A program made the translations under genes and the position numbers. From Urechis unicinctus (Eukaryota; Annelida; Polychaeta; Xenopneusta; Urechidae), in assembly GCA_034190875.2 (NCBI GenBank), contig CM067349.1:30616020-30680019 (forward strand): a stretch of 64,000 bases of DNA, in the 5' to 3' direction. How positions within the stretch are numbered: position 1 is the first letter of the stretch; every line of letters starts with the position of its first letter. Positions 40,941 through 54,800 of this stretch are shown here, in pieces. Below the pieces are notes generated by a model. It was given only the letters and a program-made list of their open reading frames with translations, was not told the DNA's origin and searched no databases.

Positions 40941-42916
40941 ATTTTGTTTGCATGATTGAAGCGGCATCGCCGTGCTCCCACAAGGATGTCCTTTGCTGGC
41001 TTTTCAAATTGAGCAGCAATAGGGGGCGGAACACTCCTTTCCACAGAAAGAACTTTCGCCAGTCTGTAATTGGGATATTTCTCACGAAGCACAAACACTT
41101 CAGTAATGAGGTTGTCAACATAATCTGAAGCATAACCAGTTAATAAAAGATTAGTAATAAATTGTCTTTGAATCATTAAATGGAATGTTTGATCTTTTGT
41201 GCCAGTATAATTACCCTATGGGCATGGCAGAGACTCATAATAAATTTATCTTAATAAATGCCAGCATTACATTATTGTTTAACTCATATTTACATATATT
41301 GAAAAACAAATCCTGTGATATATACCAATCAAAAGTGATGGGAACTTTGACAGGCTTCACCACTGGATCCCCCTGTCTGGACTTTGGAAAGGACACTCCC
41401 CATTGTGCCTGGCCTTGTGGAGTGACTGCCTGAGCTCTATTGGAGTTTTCATTAAAATGCAAAACTGCAAGGAGTAATCTGGAAGTAAAGCACCAACAGT
41501 AGCAGATATAGCCTGGTGGTCTGGCATGCCTATGTGAGCTCACAATACACCAGCATGTCATAACTTTATAAGGACCAACATAAACCCGTGTTTTACATCA
41601 GGTATTTGCAATATATACCACACTACAGTCACAGCAAAGCTCAAATTACCTTGCTTCCATAGTGGCAAAGGGAAAGTGTACACTCTTGGGCACGAAGAAG
41701 ATCACCACCTTGTGGAAAGATTCTAAGCTGCCAATTTCTTTCAGAAGGTGTTTGCTGTTCATGACCAGGGCCATCCTCTAGCTCAATGTCACTATAAAAC
41801 CAAAGTTGTAGGTGCTTTATTAGGCTTATGAGAGAGCACTGATTTGTATAAGTATGCAATACAATTCCACTGTTTACAGGGGTATTTTCAAAGTAATCTA
41901 TCACTTACATTTCCTGGTGCACTGCATGTTCATCCATATCATCCTCGTCACTTTCCATGTCGAATATAGACATCTAGGTGACTCAATATACCTACAAGCA
42001 AGCATGTTTGAACTCCAAACGATTTTGTGGAGCCCTCTACCGGTTCAGTTGAGCTGGCCTCTATCTCGGGCACACCTGTCATCTCCTTTTCACATTCACT
42101 GGAGGCATCAAGCATCTCAGCTCCAGTTAACATTTCATGCAGCACCTACAAACAGAGGCATCATGTGTTTCAGTGTCGACCAGTTGTACACCAATGATAT
42201 TTCCCAAAATAGGGATCAAAATCACCTATATCAATATACTTCTATGTACAGACTGTCTAATTTATCCTATGACATCAGTAGTACTCATGTAAATGGACCA
42301 ATTAAACACAGTATGTAGTGTATCCAAATCCCTAAACAATAAACAGGCAATGTCAAGCAAGCATTTTGAGATCACATTGAAACACCAGTTATTCTGTTAT
42401 TGAGCCATGCCCATGGGGCCTTTCTTTACCTGTTTACAAGTGATGCCTTAGCCTTAACACGGCCATGTCATTTGGGTCGTATGATTATTCATATAAGAAA
42501 TAAATTTTGCTGTCAATCAAACACAAAGGGCACAACCATGACTGGGATTTAGTGGGAATGAAAATTGAATGGTCCTAGCTATCTTACCTGTTGACGTCGT
42601 CTTTTCTCAAAGGCACCTCGACGTTTTACTCGATCCTGGTTCACACCCATGTAATTGAAAATCGTTGGCATGGCACCTTGGCGAAACCTAGTTTGTGTAG
42701 AAAAGCCCAGACTTTTGAGCAGCTCTGGGTCAGTTTCATAGGCGTCCCTCTCAAAGTGGTCGGAGCAAAGGACAGTTGTTTTGGTCGGCTTCCAATATCC
42801 TTCCTCTTCACCTTTGCAATCGAATTCTTGTGCATGTTTCGGTCTTTCGGGAACCGAAAGAAACTCTTACCCGACCTCTCGTCGTTTCTACACCAACCGG
42901 CACAACAATAAGGCAT
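40922..42916 (-). pseudogene. THAP-domain Kolobok-like transposase remnant
   Basis: The ATG at 42,916 opens exon 1 (to 42,588, donor GTAAGAT). It encodes 'MPYCCAGWC', 'SFFRFPKD', then in a shifted frame 'WKPTKTTVLCSDHF' and 'AMPTIF'. That is the C2CH THAP zinc finger with its closing motif, with a one-base frameshift near 42,795. Exon 2 starts at 42,145 in phase and is acidic. A later exon (41,777-41,650) reads 'LLKEIGSLESFHKVVIFF' and 'PKSVHFPFATMEAR'; it joins in phase to 41,478 onward ('LLLAVLHFNENSNRAQA', then a 'SFPKSRQG' motif). The last exon, 41,124-40,922, starts 'YVDNLITEVF' and carries 'PPPIAAQFEKPAK' before the TAG stop. These C-terminal blocks are the conserved tail of THAP/Kolobok-type transposase proteins. 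Between exon 2 and 41,777 there is room for only a few hundred bases, and no catalytic-core motifs are seen. The donor after 'VPITFDW' does not join cleanly to the last exon. The gene is internally deleted and non-functional. Confidence 0.8.
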
Positions 42917-43047
42917 AGTCCAAACTGTGAGTGTAACAAGCCGTGAAGACTTTTTCATAAACCATCAACGAGCCGCGACAACAATGGCGAACCTTGTTGA
43001 CATTCGTGATCGAGCCTCCGTGATCAGCGAGCACAGAGCAGCGAACG

Positions 43048-43055
43048 TGACGTCA
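43048..43055. promoter_or_regulatory. CRE-like palindrome TGACGTCA, right gene
   Basis: Lies about 130 bp upstream of the transposase ATG (42,916) in near mirror image to 39,579-39,586. The role as a promoter element is inferred from position and symmetry. Confidence 0.45.
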
Positions 43056-43238
43056 CGGGCCAAATAATTCCGAACGTTGCCGAGCGGGATGTTCAACGCG
43101 AGGAAGATGAAAACATACACTTTAAAATCATTTTTTAAAGGAATAGGGTGCTCCAAAGTAACCGCTATTGATATGAATACCATTATTGAAGTTTATTCTT
43201 TCGAATTTCGTTTAAAAAAAAAAATGGGTTTATGATCT

Positions 43239-43242
43239 TTAA
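43239..43242 (+). repeat. TTAA target-site duplication, right
   Basis: TTAA directly follows the terminal GATCT. The flank 'cataactatgaatta' continues as in unit I from 28,699. Confidence 0.85.
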
Positions 43243-43379
43243 CATAACTATGAATTATTTGATTTTCAATCTTGAAAAATAGTAAAAGATCAGTGCGAAC
43301 TATGTTCCTGATATTCAATGTCAAATATCGTCGCCTATGGTTGAAGCAAAAAGCCAGAATTACCTGCTCATGGTCGTGA

Positions 43380-46300
43380 CTCGATCATTTGTGATTAAAT
43401 ATCACGCATTCGAATTACAATGATAAGCCATTTGATGTTTAGCCATTTCAGGTGAAAATATAGCGTAACTTGATGTTAACTTGGCGAATAGTGTCTAGAC
43501 GGGGGCAGCAAGCGTCACCATTTCCCTTGGCCAAATGCATCTTCTGGCATGTTATAGTCAGCAAACCTTGTGTTATTATTGCGCATTATCTTCGCTATAT
43601 ACTATGAGGAACTAATACATCTTTAATGTGCTAACAATCTTGAGATCAGCCGAAGCAGTAAGCAGTATATTTATCATTTGTTTTCATTTTCCCTAAATAT
43701 CATAACGATTACCTGGATGGATAATACGTGAACTGGTGATATTCACATACCACTAATATACGTGACTTAGATAAGGTTAGGGTTCACTCTTGCAAGGAGA
43801 AAACTTCATCACTGTGAGTCAGCTGATGTGAGTTCTTCGTGGAATTGACAATTCCTTTATGTTACATATGATATTGATAATACTAGCAGGTTGTGTATTT
43901 CGGTATACAATCTCCATAACAGATGTCTGTGTCATGTAAGTACCACATCTTGTTCAATGAAGCGATCCAAATTCCAAACACAGCATGTTCTTTTCCTGCT
44001 GACTTGAGCTGTTAGGTTATAAACAAGGCGGCCCTACAGCAACAGGTGTGGTGATGTATCAACACCGTGGCCCCAAACAGAGGCGGCAAGAGGTAAAAAA
44101 GTCAGACATGGAGGCAACGCAAGCAACATATACATTGAAAACATATCATATCGGCCCTCCCTGGCTACCTGAACCATGGACTTGGTTACGTGATTAGTTT
44201 CGATAATCATGATGAACGCATCCTGATGACGCCGGTAGCGCCACTTAACGATGGCTGTATATTATAATTAGTGAAGCGATCACCGCAGAGCGAAGCTATA
44301 AACTCTTTGCATAGACTACCTCCAGTCAGCCATGTGATTAGTTAGTTGCAAGTTGTGTTAGATTCTGGTATTTATGTAGCCATGGTATTTTGAGACATAT
44401 TTTACCTTCAACACATACTGCACTGACCTTTTGATCTATATAACCGAACTACGTCTTTGATAAACAGAGCAATATCCACGGCTGAGCATTGCTGAGACCC
44501 CATTCTACGTGTCCTTCTCCTAGTTTACAGATATCTGCAAGTGATGCTTGTGTTAATCGTACACAACATTCATGCACTCATTCACTCACAAACTCACGTA
44601 TGCCATTTATAATGAGAGAATCGCTGTGTCTTGTACCATACAATACGGCAACGAATTGGTATAGGTGATTTCGTTCATAAATTTACTATGCGATTCTTAG
44701 CATTGATCACAATAGCTCCGGTAGCTAGCATGGGTTATCCCTCTCGTGTTATACAGAACGAATTTCTTGGTGATTGTGCTAAATGAAAAGTCAATTTCAA
44801 ATATATACTTTCACGTGATAACAGTACATTACACAGAGTACTGAGGATAGATACTCATAGCGGACAAAGGATGAACCGATGAAGCATTGGAAAATTTATC
44901 TGACTCACCTCCTACCTTGTAATTGCATCTGTACAATGGCTGAACCATTAGATTACAAGTGTTTTAAGTTATAATAAGTAATATTTGATTTGGTAAAAAA
45001 CAGTGTTAAATGGCATGATGTCACTAGGCAAATACAAAACCACCAACAGGCTTGTAGTGAAAAGTCACAAACACAGCTTTCCTGTAACACCCCCCCTCCT
45101 ACTACAACTCCCTCCCTCTCCCACCCATTAACACATCTTCACCCTCAAATCACACACACATCTCACCCCGGCAAAGCGTTTTATCTTATGATATCACTAA
45201 AAAGCATATCATTGAGGTATCATTAACCCTACAGGTTCTGTAGAATTTGGTTCCCAAGTCTGTGTATATTTACAAACAGTGAACCATCAGGCAATTGTAT
45301 ATGCGATGAGCTGTGTTTATTTCGGTTATTTTTTGTATAAATGGCTGTTGGTATGGCATCATTCGCTAGAGGTGCTCATAGAGGGATATGTTACATGGTA
45401 CTCATGAAGCGATTTACGATATAGCCCAGTATTAATCTCCAGCTGACATCAAAAGCTGCATGCGCGATCAACTAACGTTACAAGTGGCACCAACCACCAG
45501 GCGGATGGTGCAGCTTTATTTTGTGTAATGGTTGTGCACTGGTCCTCAGTAAGCGTTTATAAAATACGTCCTTAACTAAAGATTCCTTTTCAATGTTTGT
45601 TGACGGATTATGTGCAATAAGTACGAAGTTATTTCTTCAGCGTAGAATCAGTATAATTATGAAGCAAAAGACAATAGCAACTTACAAAATATGTAATATA
45701 GGTGACATTGAGAAAGAACACTACAAATAGCCCTGTTAATGGAAACGAAAATGTACCCCTGCTAATAGTGACACTAACTGTATAGGCAAATAATGTGTGC
45801 GAATAAATAGCGTTGGGTGATTCGTGATGTTGAACAAAATGGACAAGTTGTATGTATTTTTCAAATACAATCTTTTCAGATACTTGTTGTAATGCTGTCT
45901 CGACAGAAGCAGTACGCCTTATCTAAATTGGAACATGTGGTTTGTTCATGATTGACCCATCAGCAGCGAACGTATGGATTCACTGTAATTCGTATCCAGC
46001 TGACTGATGATTGCAATCATCAAATGTGGGTTTCATCATTTAATACGTGGTTCGTCAATTATTAGATGGCATAAATTAGTTAAGGTCTGGCGATGCATGG
46101 TGCGTGTAAATAATTATTTTCTAAAACACAGCCTCATTGCATGGTTCAAGGAAAACAAATACTTACTCCATAACAGCAATAACCTTTACCAGGAAGTTAA
46201 TTAACTGCGACTTTGGTCGTTATTTACAAATCATTAGGTTCAAATGAGCGCCTAATCATGACTTATCACTTATTAGAGATGAATTACTTACACAGAAAAC

Positions 46301-48900
46301 ACAGGATTGCTCATGATTTAGTGCTTGGAAAAATATTGGGAAAATATTTGCTATCAATTGCCACCAGGTGTAAAGACATGACTTCAAAAGCCGAATCCAA
46401 GATCAAGCATCAGTACAAGTCGTGATCCCTCGCGGCTCTGGCTTCATTGACGCTGTTAGGATTATCCTACAAAACATGGGGTTATTTATATACATTTGGG
46501 CTGAACCCAGCAGCAGGTTAAGGTTGTTTAACAGATAAATGAGTAAGATAAAGACCCAGCACAAACCACAGGACCGGCGTTAACATATCATACTCATTAG
46601 AAGATACCAGGTAGATGATGCCGGTATAGGCAGATTAATGTTGTATGATGTTCGTATATTGGTCCTCGATAACTCTGCTGTTCGGATTATTTGGAAAATA
46701 CGTCCTTAACAACAGTTTATTTTCGATTAAATATGTAAGATCTTGAACAAAGACTCTATAAATAGCACTGCAAATCGAGAAAACGATACTGCTTTAGATA
46801 TTTGTACCAACTGTATGAATAAGGAGGAGGATAAGGTTCCATTGCACGCTTCAGAACTGCCACATATCAAACCTGCTGATGTCAGCTTACACCCATATCA
46901 GCTACAAATGGGGTGAAGTACGATTTTCCAATTATGGAAGATGTATGTCGTAATGCTAACTCGGCTAAAGCAGAACTTTTGGCGCCTTTGGCAAATTGAA
47001 ATATGTGCGTGCTTGCTATTTTCACCATTGATCTCAAACCACAAGATCTGGATATCTATTGTTTACCATTGGCTACCACACCTACTGGGACAAATACGGC
47101 ATTGATGTAGTCGCCATCATCAGTTGATGACGTCATATATTTACGAGGTGTTTATCTACTGTTTCAATACAGGACACAGATACGGCTAAACAATCCCTAT
47201 TGGTGCAAGCATGCAAGAAACCTGGTTGTGCCAGCATTTGTTCTGTTATATGACAAATTATTGATTATAGAGTTGAAATGGTCTTATGAGAAGCTCATTA
47301 ACGTTTTTGTTAAAGCAAAACGAGTGCGAATATTGCATCTATCAAGTTGGTGCCGGTTGCCGTTCTTGCTAAAATGCGTGATCTATTCTTAGCCTTGTGG
47401 CACTCGTCAGTCGCACTTAGACACATATCTAACTTGACCTCGGGGTACTATGTCTCTAAAATCTACAGGTGCAAAATAAAATGCACAGCAATGCTCATAA
47501 CATTTCTAGTACTGTCTGCCAGGAGGATCATCGTATTTATTGATTTTTCTACCATTTGAAGATATATTTGTTTACTTGATGGGGAGATTCCGACTTATTT
47601 CGAGTAACGTGACGAAATCAGTACTAAATTACTTCTTCAACCAATAATCGGTATGATTATGAAGCAAAAGCCAATAGCAGTTTTCTAAATATATCGAATC
47701 GAAAAGAAAAAATACTCGCATTTACCTACTTTGGTGGTTATTTACAAACCATTAGGTTCAAATAAGTGCCTAATCATGACTTATCACTTATTACTTTCCA
47801 AAGTCGCCTCACAGAAAACCCAGTTTTTGGTTTAGCTTATGACCAAGTCCTGTATTGAGGACGTCAATGGTACATAATGGTAACTTCGCAATATTGCACT
47901 GTCCTGTTTTTCGACGTGTTACGCTATGCTCGTCGAAAGATTGGTACCCTCAAATGGTATTACAATGTTCGTAAATATATGTTATTAGCAAGAAGGGGCG
48001 TTAATCATTGACAATTACGTTGACTTAATATCCTCTATGTTTGGTTGATATATAATATAGGCATTTATCATATTTCATATGATTCACAAATATATACACC
48101 TTGCCTCTTATCACGTTGAGGGTCAAGTTTAGGGAGGGACGTGAAAGGCCTTGGTGTGTAGGAATTGGGCATGTCAGGCAGCATGCTTTGGACAGCCAAG
48201 TGGCGCAAGGTGGGGTAAAACAAACAGCGAACATGTGATTTCATGTACCTATTGAATATTTCTTCAATACAAAATGATGGGCAAAGGCAACGTTAGCTCA
48301 TGGCAAGATCCAGAACACTCTTTCTACTGAGGGTCGTGTATATTGTTTTGGCTGACAAACATACAAAAGTTAATATTCAACAAATTGATGTCAGGTACCT
48401 TCGTGAACTACATTTCGAGATCATTACACGAATAGACAACTAATGTATCTACAAACAACTAACTAATGCTCACCTTGATAAGTTTGGGTGCTATGAATAC
48501 TATGAGTAGAAAACAGTTACTATAGTTACCAGTAGAACACGATGTGGCCTTGTTACAGACAGAACATGGTTCTATTTGAATTGAACAATCACTGGGATGT
48601 ATGTCCTTCTCGCCCACACACGATGCTGTAGAATCTCCGATGCCAATCCAGTAATAACACGAGCTGTTGAGGTCACTATACAAAGGATACCTCGGGCACC
48701 CAGTGCATACCTCTTCAGGACTTCCGGGCACTTAAGGCACACTTTCATCTGAGGCTTGGGGAAATTCTCGTGTTCTGGTTGGAGGAAGCTTCGTTTCATG
48801 AAATGAGCTGTAAATTTTCCAAAGGAATTCGTAAATCCTGATCCAATGTAAAAGTTATAATTTGTCGACGAATACGCGTCCTAAAATCGGTCCATGTGGC
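43380..48900 (+). repeat. Modular unit copy D
   Basis: It starts at the 'gaatagtgtctagacggggg' block (43,489). It passes 'tccaaacacagcatgttc' (43,973; E 50,003; F 53,720) and 'gttaggttata...aaggcggcc' (44,011), then the 'gctgagctgtgtt' and 'ggcatcat' block (45,305-45,370). After that come the 'gcggctctggcttcattg' block (46,432; E 50,533), 'cgtaaacatatcatac'-type sequence (46,578) and the end block 48,300-48,780 matching 12,840-13,310 of A. It is closer to E than to C. No gene is supported. Confidence 0.65.
46220..47793 (+). repeat. 56-bp direct repeats 1.5 kb apart in copy D
   Basis: The sequence starting 'ttatttacaaatcattaggt' at 46,220 recurs at 47,738 with about four differences over some 56 bp. 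The neighbouring 'gaagcaaaagacaatagca' (45,660) also recurs at 47,660, so a 1.5-2 kb partial duplication lies inside D. Confidence 0.7.
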
Positions 48901-49140
48901 CTGTCGGTTTCAGCTATGAAACAATCGTAAATCAATTAAGAATCGTAACAACCCCATCATGGGGTCATTCAATATCGCATTTATCTATGCTTTGTATTTC
49001 ATGGGATTTTGTCATTGTGAGCTTTGATACAGTTTTGATTACCATTATTACCATAGTAACTGTGTTTATATTGTTGGAACAAGACCAATGACAATGACGT
49101 TATCATATATTCATCTCCAATTACATTTTCGAACAAATTA

Positions 49141-52100
49141 TCTTTCCTTGCTTTGATAGTGAAGGTGCTGCGTTCATGGCACATTCTACAAATATTATTT
49201 ATTACAATTTAAGTACCACCAGGTGTTTGGAATCCACCAATTAGTCCACAGTTGATATTTAAATGCCACCAGTTCATCGAGGTATCCAAATATTGAATTT
49301 CAGTTGCTAAGCGTCTATAAAGGTAATTTTTTGTATATCTATTTAATCAGCAAGATTCAAACATCTGCTAGTATTATCGAATAACTATGTGAGAAATGTG
49401 AGAAAACACAAATCACCGGTCAAGGGTTGCTGATTGACTAATATTTACATTAATTTTAAGTGTTAATTCTAATTGAATAACCGTTCAATTATTCAATTAA
49501 ACAACATTGGTTTATTTATTTTCAATTAAACAATAAAAACACACAACAGTAGCGTGACCAAGGGGTTACCTGGCGAATAGCGTCTTCCTCACAATGGGCC
49601 AAATTATTGGGAGAATTACGGATAAACTAGATCTTCTTATGGTTTGGTGCATTCACGTGACTGCCACGCTGTTATAATCAGTCTGAATCTCTGAAAATTA
49701 ACTTCATCTCATGCAGGTAAAAGCAACGGTGTACTGCCCCAATAATATGAGGACCCTTCATTGATCAAACAAAGGTCAGTCACAGCAGTAAACCGTTATT
49801 AGTATATTTTTATCTTGGATGAATAAAAATGAATTATTGATGAATCGTCGTTATGAATATATCACGTGACTTCGAAATGGTAAGGTTCTGTTCGTACCAG
49901 GATCACGATTCGCGACTGTGAGTTAGTTGATTGAGTTGAGTTGATGGCAGTTCCTATATTTGACACATAATATACGAGCTGTGCATTTCAGTGAAGCAAT
50001 CCGAATTCTAAACACAACATGTTCTGTCCTGCTTACATGGCGATCTGTTAGGTTATATACAAGGCGGCCATACAACCTCAGAAATGATAATGAATAAACT
50101 CTGGGACCCCAACACACCCACAACCCTCCCCAAACTCCTTCCCTCCTCCATCCCCTCTCCTTCCCCATCTCATCCCACTCCAAAACAAATCCCACACATC
50201 TCACTCCGGCAGAAATTTCAATCGAATGTTATGGAATAACCGAATGGTAGATCGTTGAAGCCGAATTTGGTTACCAAGGCTGAGTATCTTTACAAACATT
50301 TACCCATCAGGTAATTGTATATATGCTGAGTTGTGTTAGCTCCACCTCTTTTACGTTGCAATGCCCACTGGTTTGGCATCATCCACTTGAGTTGTTATCA
50401 GAGGAATATGTTATATAGTTCTCATCAAGCGATTTATCTTCTGACCCAGCATGAACTCCACCTGACGTCAAGAGCCGAATCCAAGATCAAGCATCATTAG
50501 AAGTTACACCAACTAGCCAAGTCATGATCCATCGCGGCTCTGGCTTCATTGGCGCTGTTATTATTGGGCACAAAACCTTTATCCCACAAAAGATGGGGTT
50601 ATTTATAAACATTTGGCCTACACCCAGCGGCAGGTAAAAGTTAATTTACAGATGAGTCAGACGGAGACCCAGTACAAACTACAGGAAGGGCGTTAACATA
50701 ACATACCTGACCTCATGTGCAACAGGTACCAGGTAGATGATGCCAGTATAAGCAGATTAATGTCGAATGATGTTCGTACATTGTTCACCGATTACTCTGC
50801 TGTTCTGATTGTTTAGATAATACGTTCTTAACAAACCTTTTAGGTGGAACTAGAACAAACTGACCTCTAGGATGTAAATTCGTTATATATTAGACGCAAC
50901 AGACAATAGCAGCTTATTGAATATGTAATTGGGTCGCACTTGTGCACAAAAGTGCATACTGTGCCCAGTCAAAAATCCAAAGACCTTGAGAAAGGGAACT
51001 AAAAATAGCACTGCATATCGATTAATCGTTACTGCTGCTGATATTGTTACCAACGTGTAAGCAGCTAACGAAGAGCACAAGGTTACATTCCACGCTTCGG
51101 TACTGCCACATATCAAACATGCTGATGTCAGCTGACACCCAATTCAGCGTCATGATGAAGACTATTGACAAATGGTGTTTATTATACTAATACAATTTTC
51201 CAATACGGACGATGTATGTCGTAATGCTGACTCGGCTAAAGAAGAACTTGTTGCGCCTTTCTAAAAGTGGAATATTTGAAGGCTTGCTTGCTGTGGTAAC
51301 GATTTACCCTTAAGCAACAAACTTAGGGATCCTTTGTGTTTCGTCAAAAGTCAACTGACTGATGGCTTCCCTCGTTTTATATGATTTTCCTGTTATTTTA
51401 TGCCACAAATCAATTAAGATTAGGAAATGCATAGCGAGTTTTCAGAATTATGTGTAATTGATAGTGTTACAAACACTACTGCATTGTATCGTGCAAGAAA
51501 AACAAATACTTACTTCATATCGGCAAAGACAATCACTAGGATGTGATTCTCCCATAAACATTTTATTACATTCGTGAATAATTTACAAAATTGGTCACGT
51601 TTATCCTATATCGACATCATGCGTACGATTGTGTTAATTTCGTGTTAGCAGCTAATGGAGGTTCACAAAGAGTTAATCCAAGCTGCAATTACTTCCACTG
51701 ACCTCGTAAAACGATCGTTAATGGATGCATGGTCTTAATTACCATTACTACCATTGTAATTGTTTTTATTGCTGGCAAATTCCAATGACAATGCTATTAT
51801 CATTTATTCATCTCCAATTGCGGTTTTCAAAATCAAATAATCTGTAATGACTTTATCAGTGAAATTATAGTCCTGCATTTGCTATTTATCACGCTTTTAA
51901 GTACCACCAAGTGTTTGGAATCCATGTATGGTTGACCAGATCCTAGCTCAGTCACAGTAAGCACTATGCCGATTTACCCACGTACTCCCACCACACGGGA
52001 AAATAATTCCATGGGCATATGAGATCAGGACCCATCGACATATTCAGCACAGTTTAATTCACTTCCCGTAACCATGTGCCATGAGCTTTGTTGTGAAGTC

Positions 52101-52930
52101 CAGGATGTTTCTTATTGAGTAAACTATGATAAAGACTGTATTGTAATGTATATACAATGACATGATTATGTCAGTGCCTTGCTGTTCTGGTGATGCCTTA
52201 TATTAGATGCGCATAATAAATGTGAGATGTCTTGGCCATAAACCGAAATTAAACGGACAGTAATAACTTGTTAATTTGTGTTTCACAACTTACATACAGA
52301 CTGATGATCGGGCGTAACCCTCAAGAACAAGCCAGTATAAATCATTCTGCATATAGACTTCTATAAACAGTGGCAGCAAAACCAGTATTTCTTGCAGTGA
52401 TGAAGTATATTAATAGGAAGTAATATAATCAGACAAAGCAGGGATAAGGTAATTGGGCGACAATGTTATACATTGAAGTCATTCATTGGTTTTACATTGC
52501 TCCATAGTTATAGGTGAGGGGCAGTAGTGATGAATGCTATAATAAAACACTCGGCTTGTTGTAAAAGCATATGCTATTCTGCTGATATACTTCTCAAGAA
52601 TCGACACAGGAAGAAACATGTTATTGTTATATGAAAGACTGTTGTAACAGAAAAGTACTGCGCACGTGCTTTTTGTATTAATCGATGTCAAACATTACAA
52701 CAACGATATGACTTTTAATTGCTAAGTATTTGTTATACAATGGATCTGTTTTCTGCGTGCTTATTGCGCCTTATGTACCAACGATAGCAGTAATCGTGTG
52801 ACTCACGTGAGAGAGTAGCATAATGTGCTCCGCGTTCATTGGTTGCCAGCTGTTTGATTGCCGAGGGAAGGGAGAATCGAGGATCACGTTTGCATGCGTT
52901 GTGACGGCACATGTGCGCTCTTAACTCTAA
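49141..52930 (+). repeat. Modular unit copy E
   Basis: It opens with 'aggtgctgcgttcatggcac' and 'ccaccaggtgtttggaatcc' (49,160-49,235; A 7,580-7,650). It then shows the 'gcgaatagcgtcttcctcac' block (49,572), 'gttaggttatatacaaggcg' (50,050), 'gcggctctggcttcattggc' (50,533) and 'caacaggtaccaggtagatg' (50,720). It ends with the 'gtgcgctctt' block (52,912), which corresponds to 28,608 in unit I and 39,287 in unit II. No gene is supported. Confidence 0.65.
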
Positions 52931-53214
52931 ATACAACGTGGTCTAAAACTAATCTTCAACAAATGTTAATTAGGGAAAATGTTGCGAATTCTAGTGCCTC
53001 GCAACTATTTATGTTATAATGGGTGTTGATAAAAGGTAATCCCTAAAGGTAATTGATAGTGCACACATTGGAGTAGTAACCAAATAATCATTAAATTCAC
53101 ACTGAACAATCATTTCGAAATTGATTCTATATTGTTCAACAAACGTTGAAGAATTTATTCTTAAGTTAAACAATTACACCAGTAGTTTGACTAGATTGTA
53201 ACTTGAAGAAAAGA

Positions 53215-54799
<1,585 letters not shown>

Positions 54800-54800
<1 letters not shown>

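Larger units (their letters stand above)
39373..43238. mobile_element. Kolobok-like TTAA DNA transposon with two convergent genes
   Basis: The 3,866-bp insert begins AGATCAAAACTAACATTTTTT. The reverse complement of its right end begins AGATCATAAACCCATTTTTT, giving an imperfect inverted repeat of about 20 bp flanked by TTAA. TTAA target choice together with a THAP-domain transposase is characteristic of the Kolobok superfamily; piggyBac also uses TTAA but lacks a THAP domain. Inside are a minus-strand THAP transposase remnant (40,922-42,916) and a plus-strand P2X7-ballast-like gene (39,704 to about 40,940). Both are broken by frameshifts, so this copy is probably dead. A TGACGTCA palindrome lies about 206 bp from the left end and 183 bp from the right end, each just outside a gene start. 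Confidence 0.85.
32164..47000 (+). repeat. Unit II of the large tandem segmental duplication
   Basis: The direct-repeat partner of unit I (anchors are given there), interrupted by the Kolobok-like element at 39,373-43,238 and followed by copy D. It keeps a segment near 35.2-36.6 kb that unit I has lost; part of that segment (about 36,480-36,640) still matches copy B near 18,480-18,600. The right edge is approximate. Confidence 0.7.

Noticed and set aside
39373..43238. piggyBac element (also TTAA-targeting)
   Set aside because: Its ends do not look like piggyBac termini, and the encoded protein has a THAP finger and Kolobok-type C-terminal blocks.
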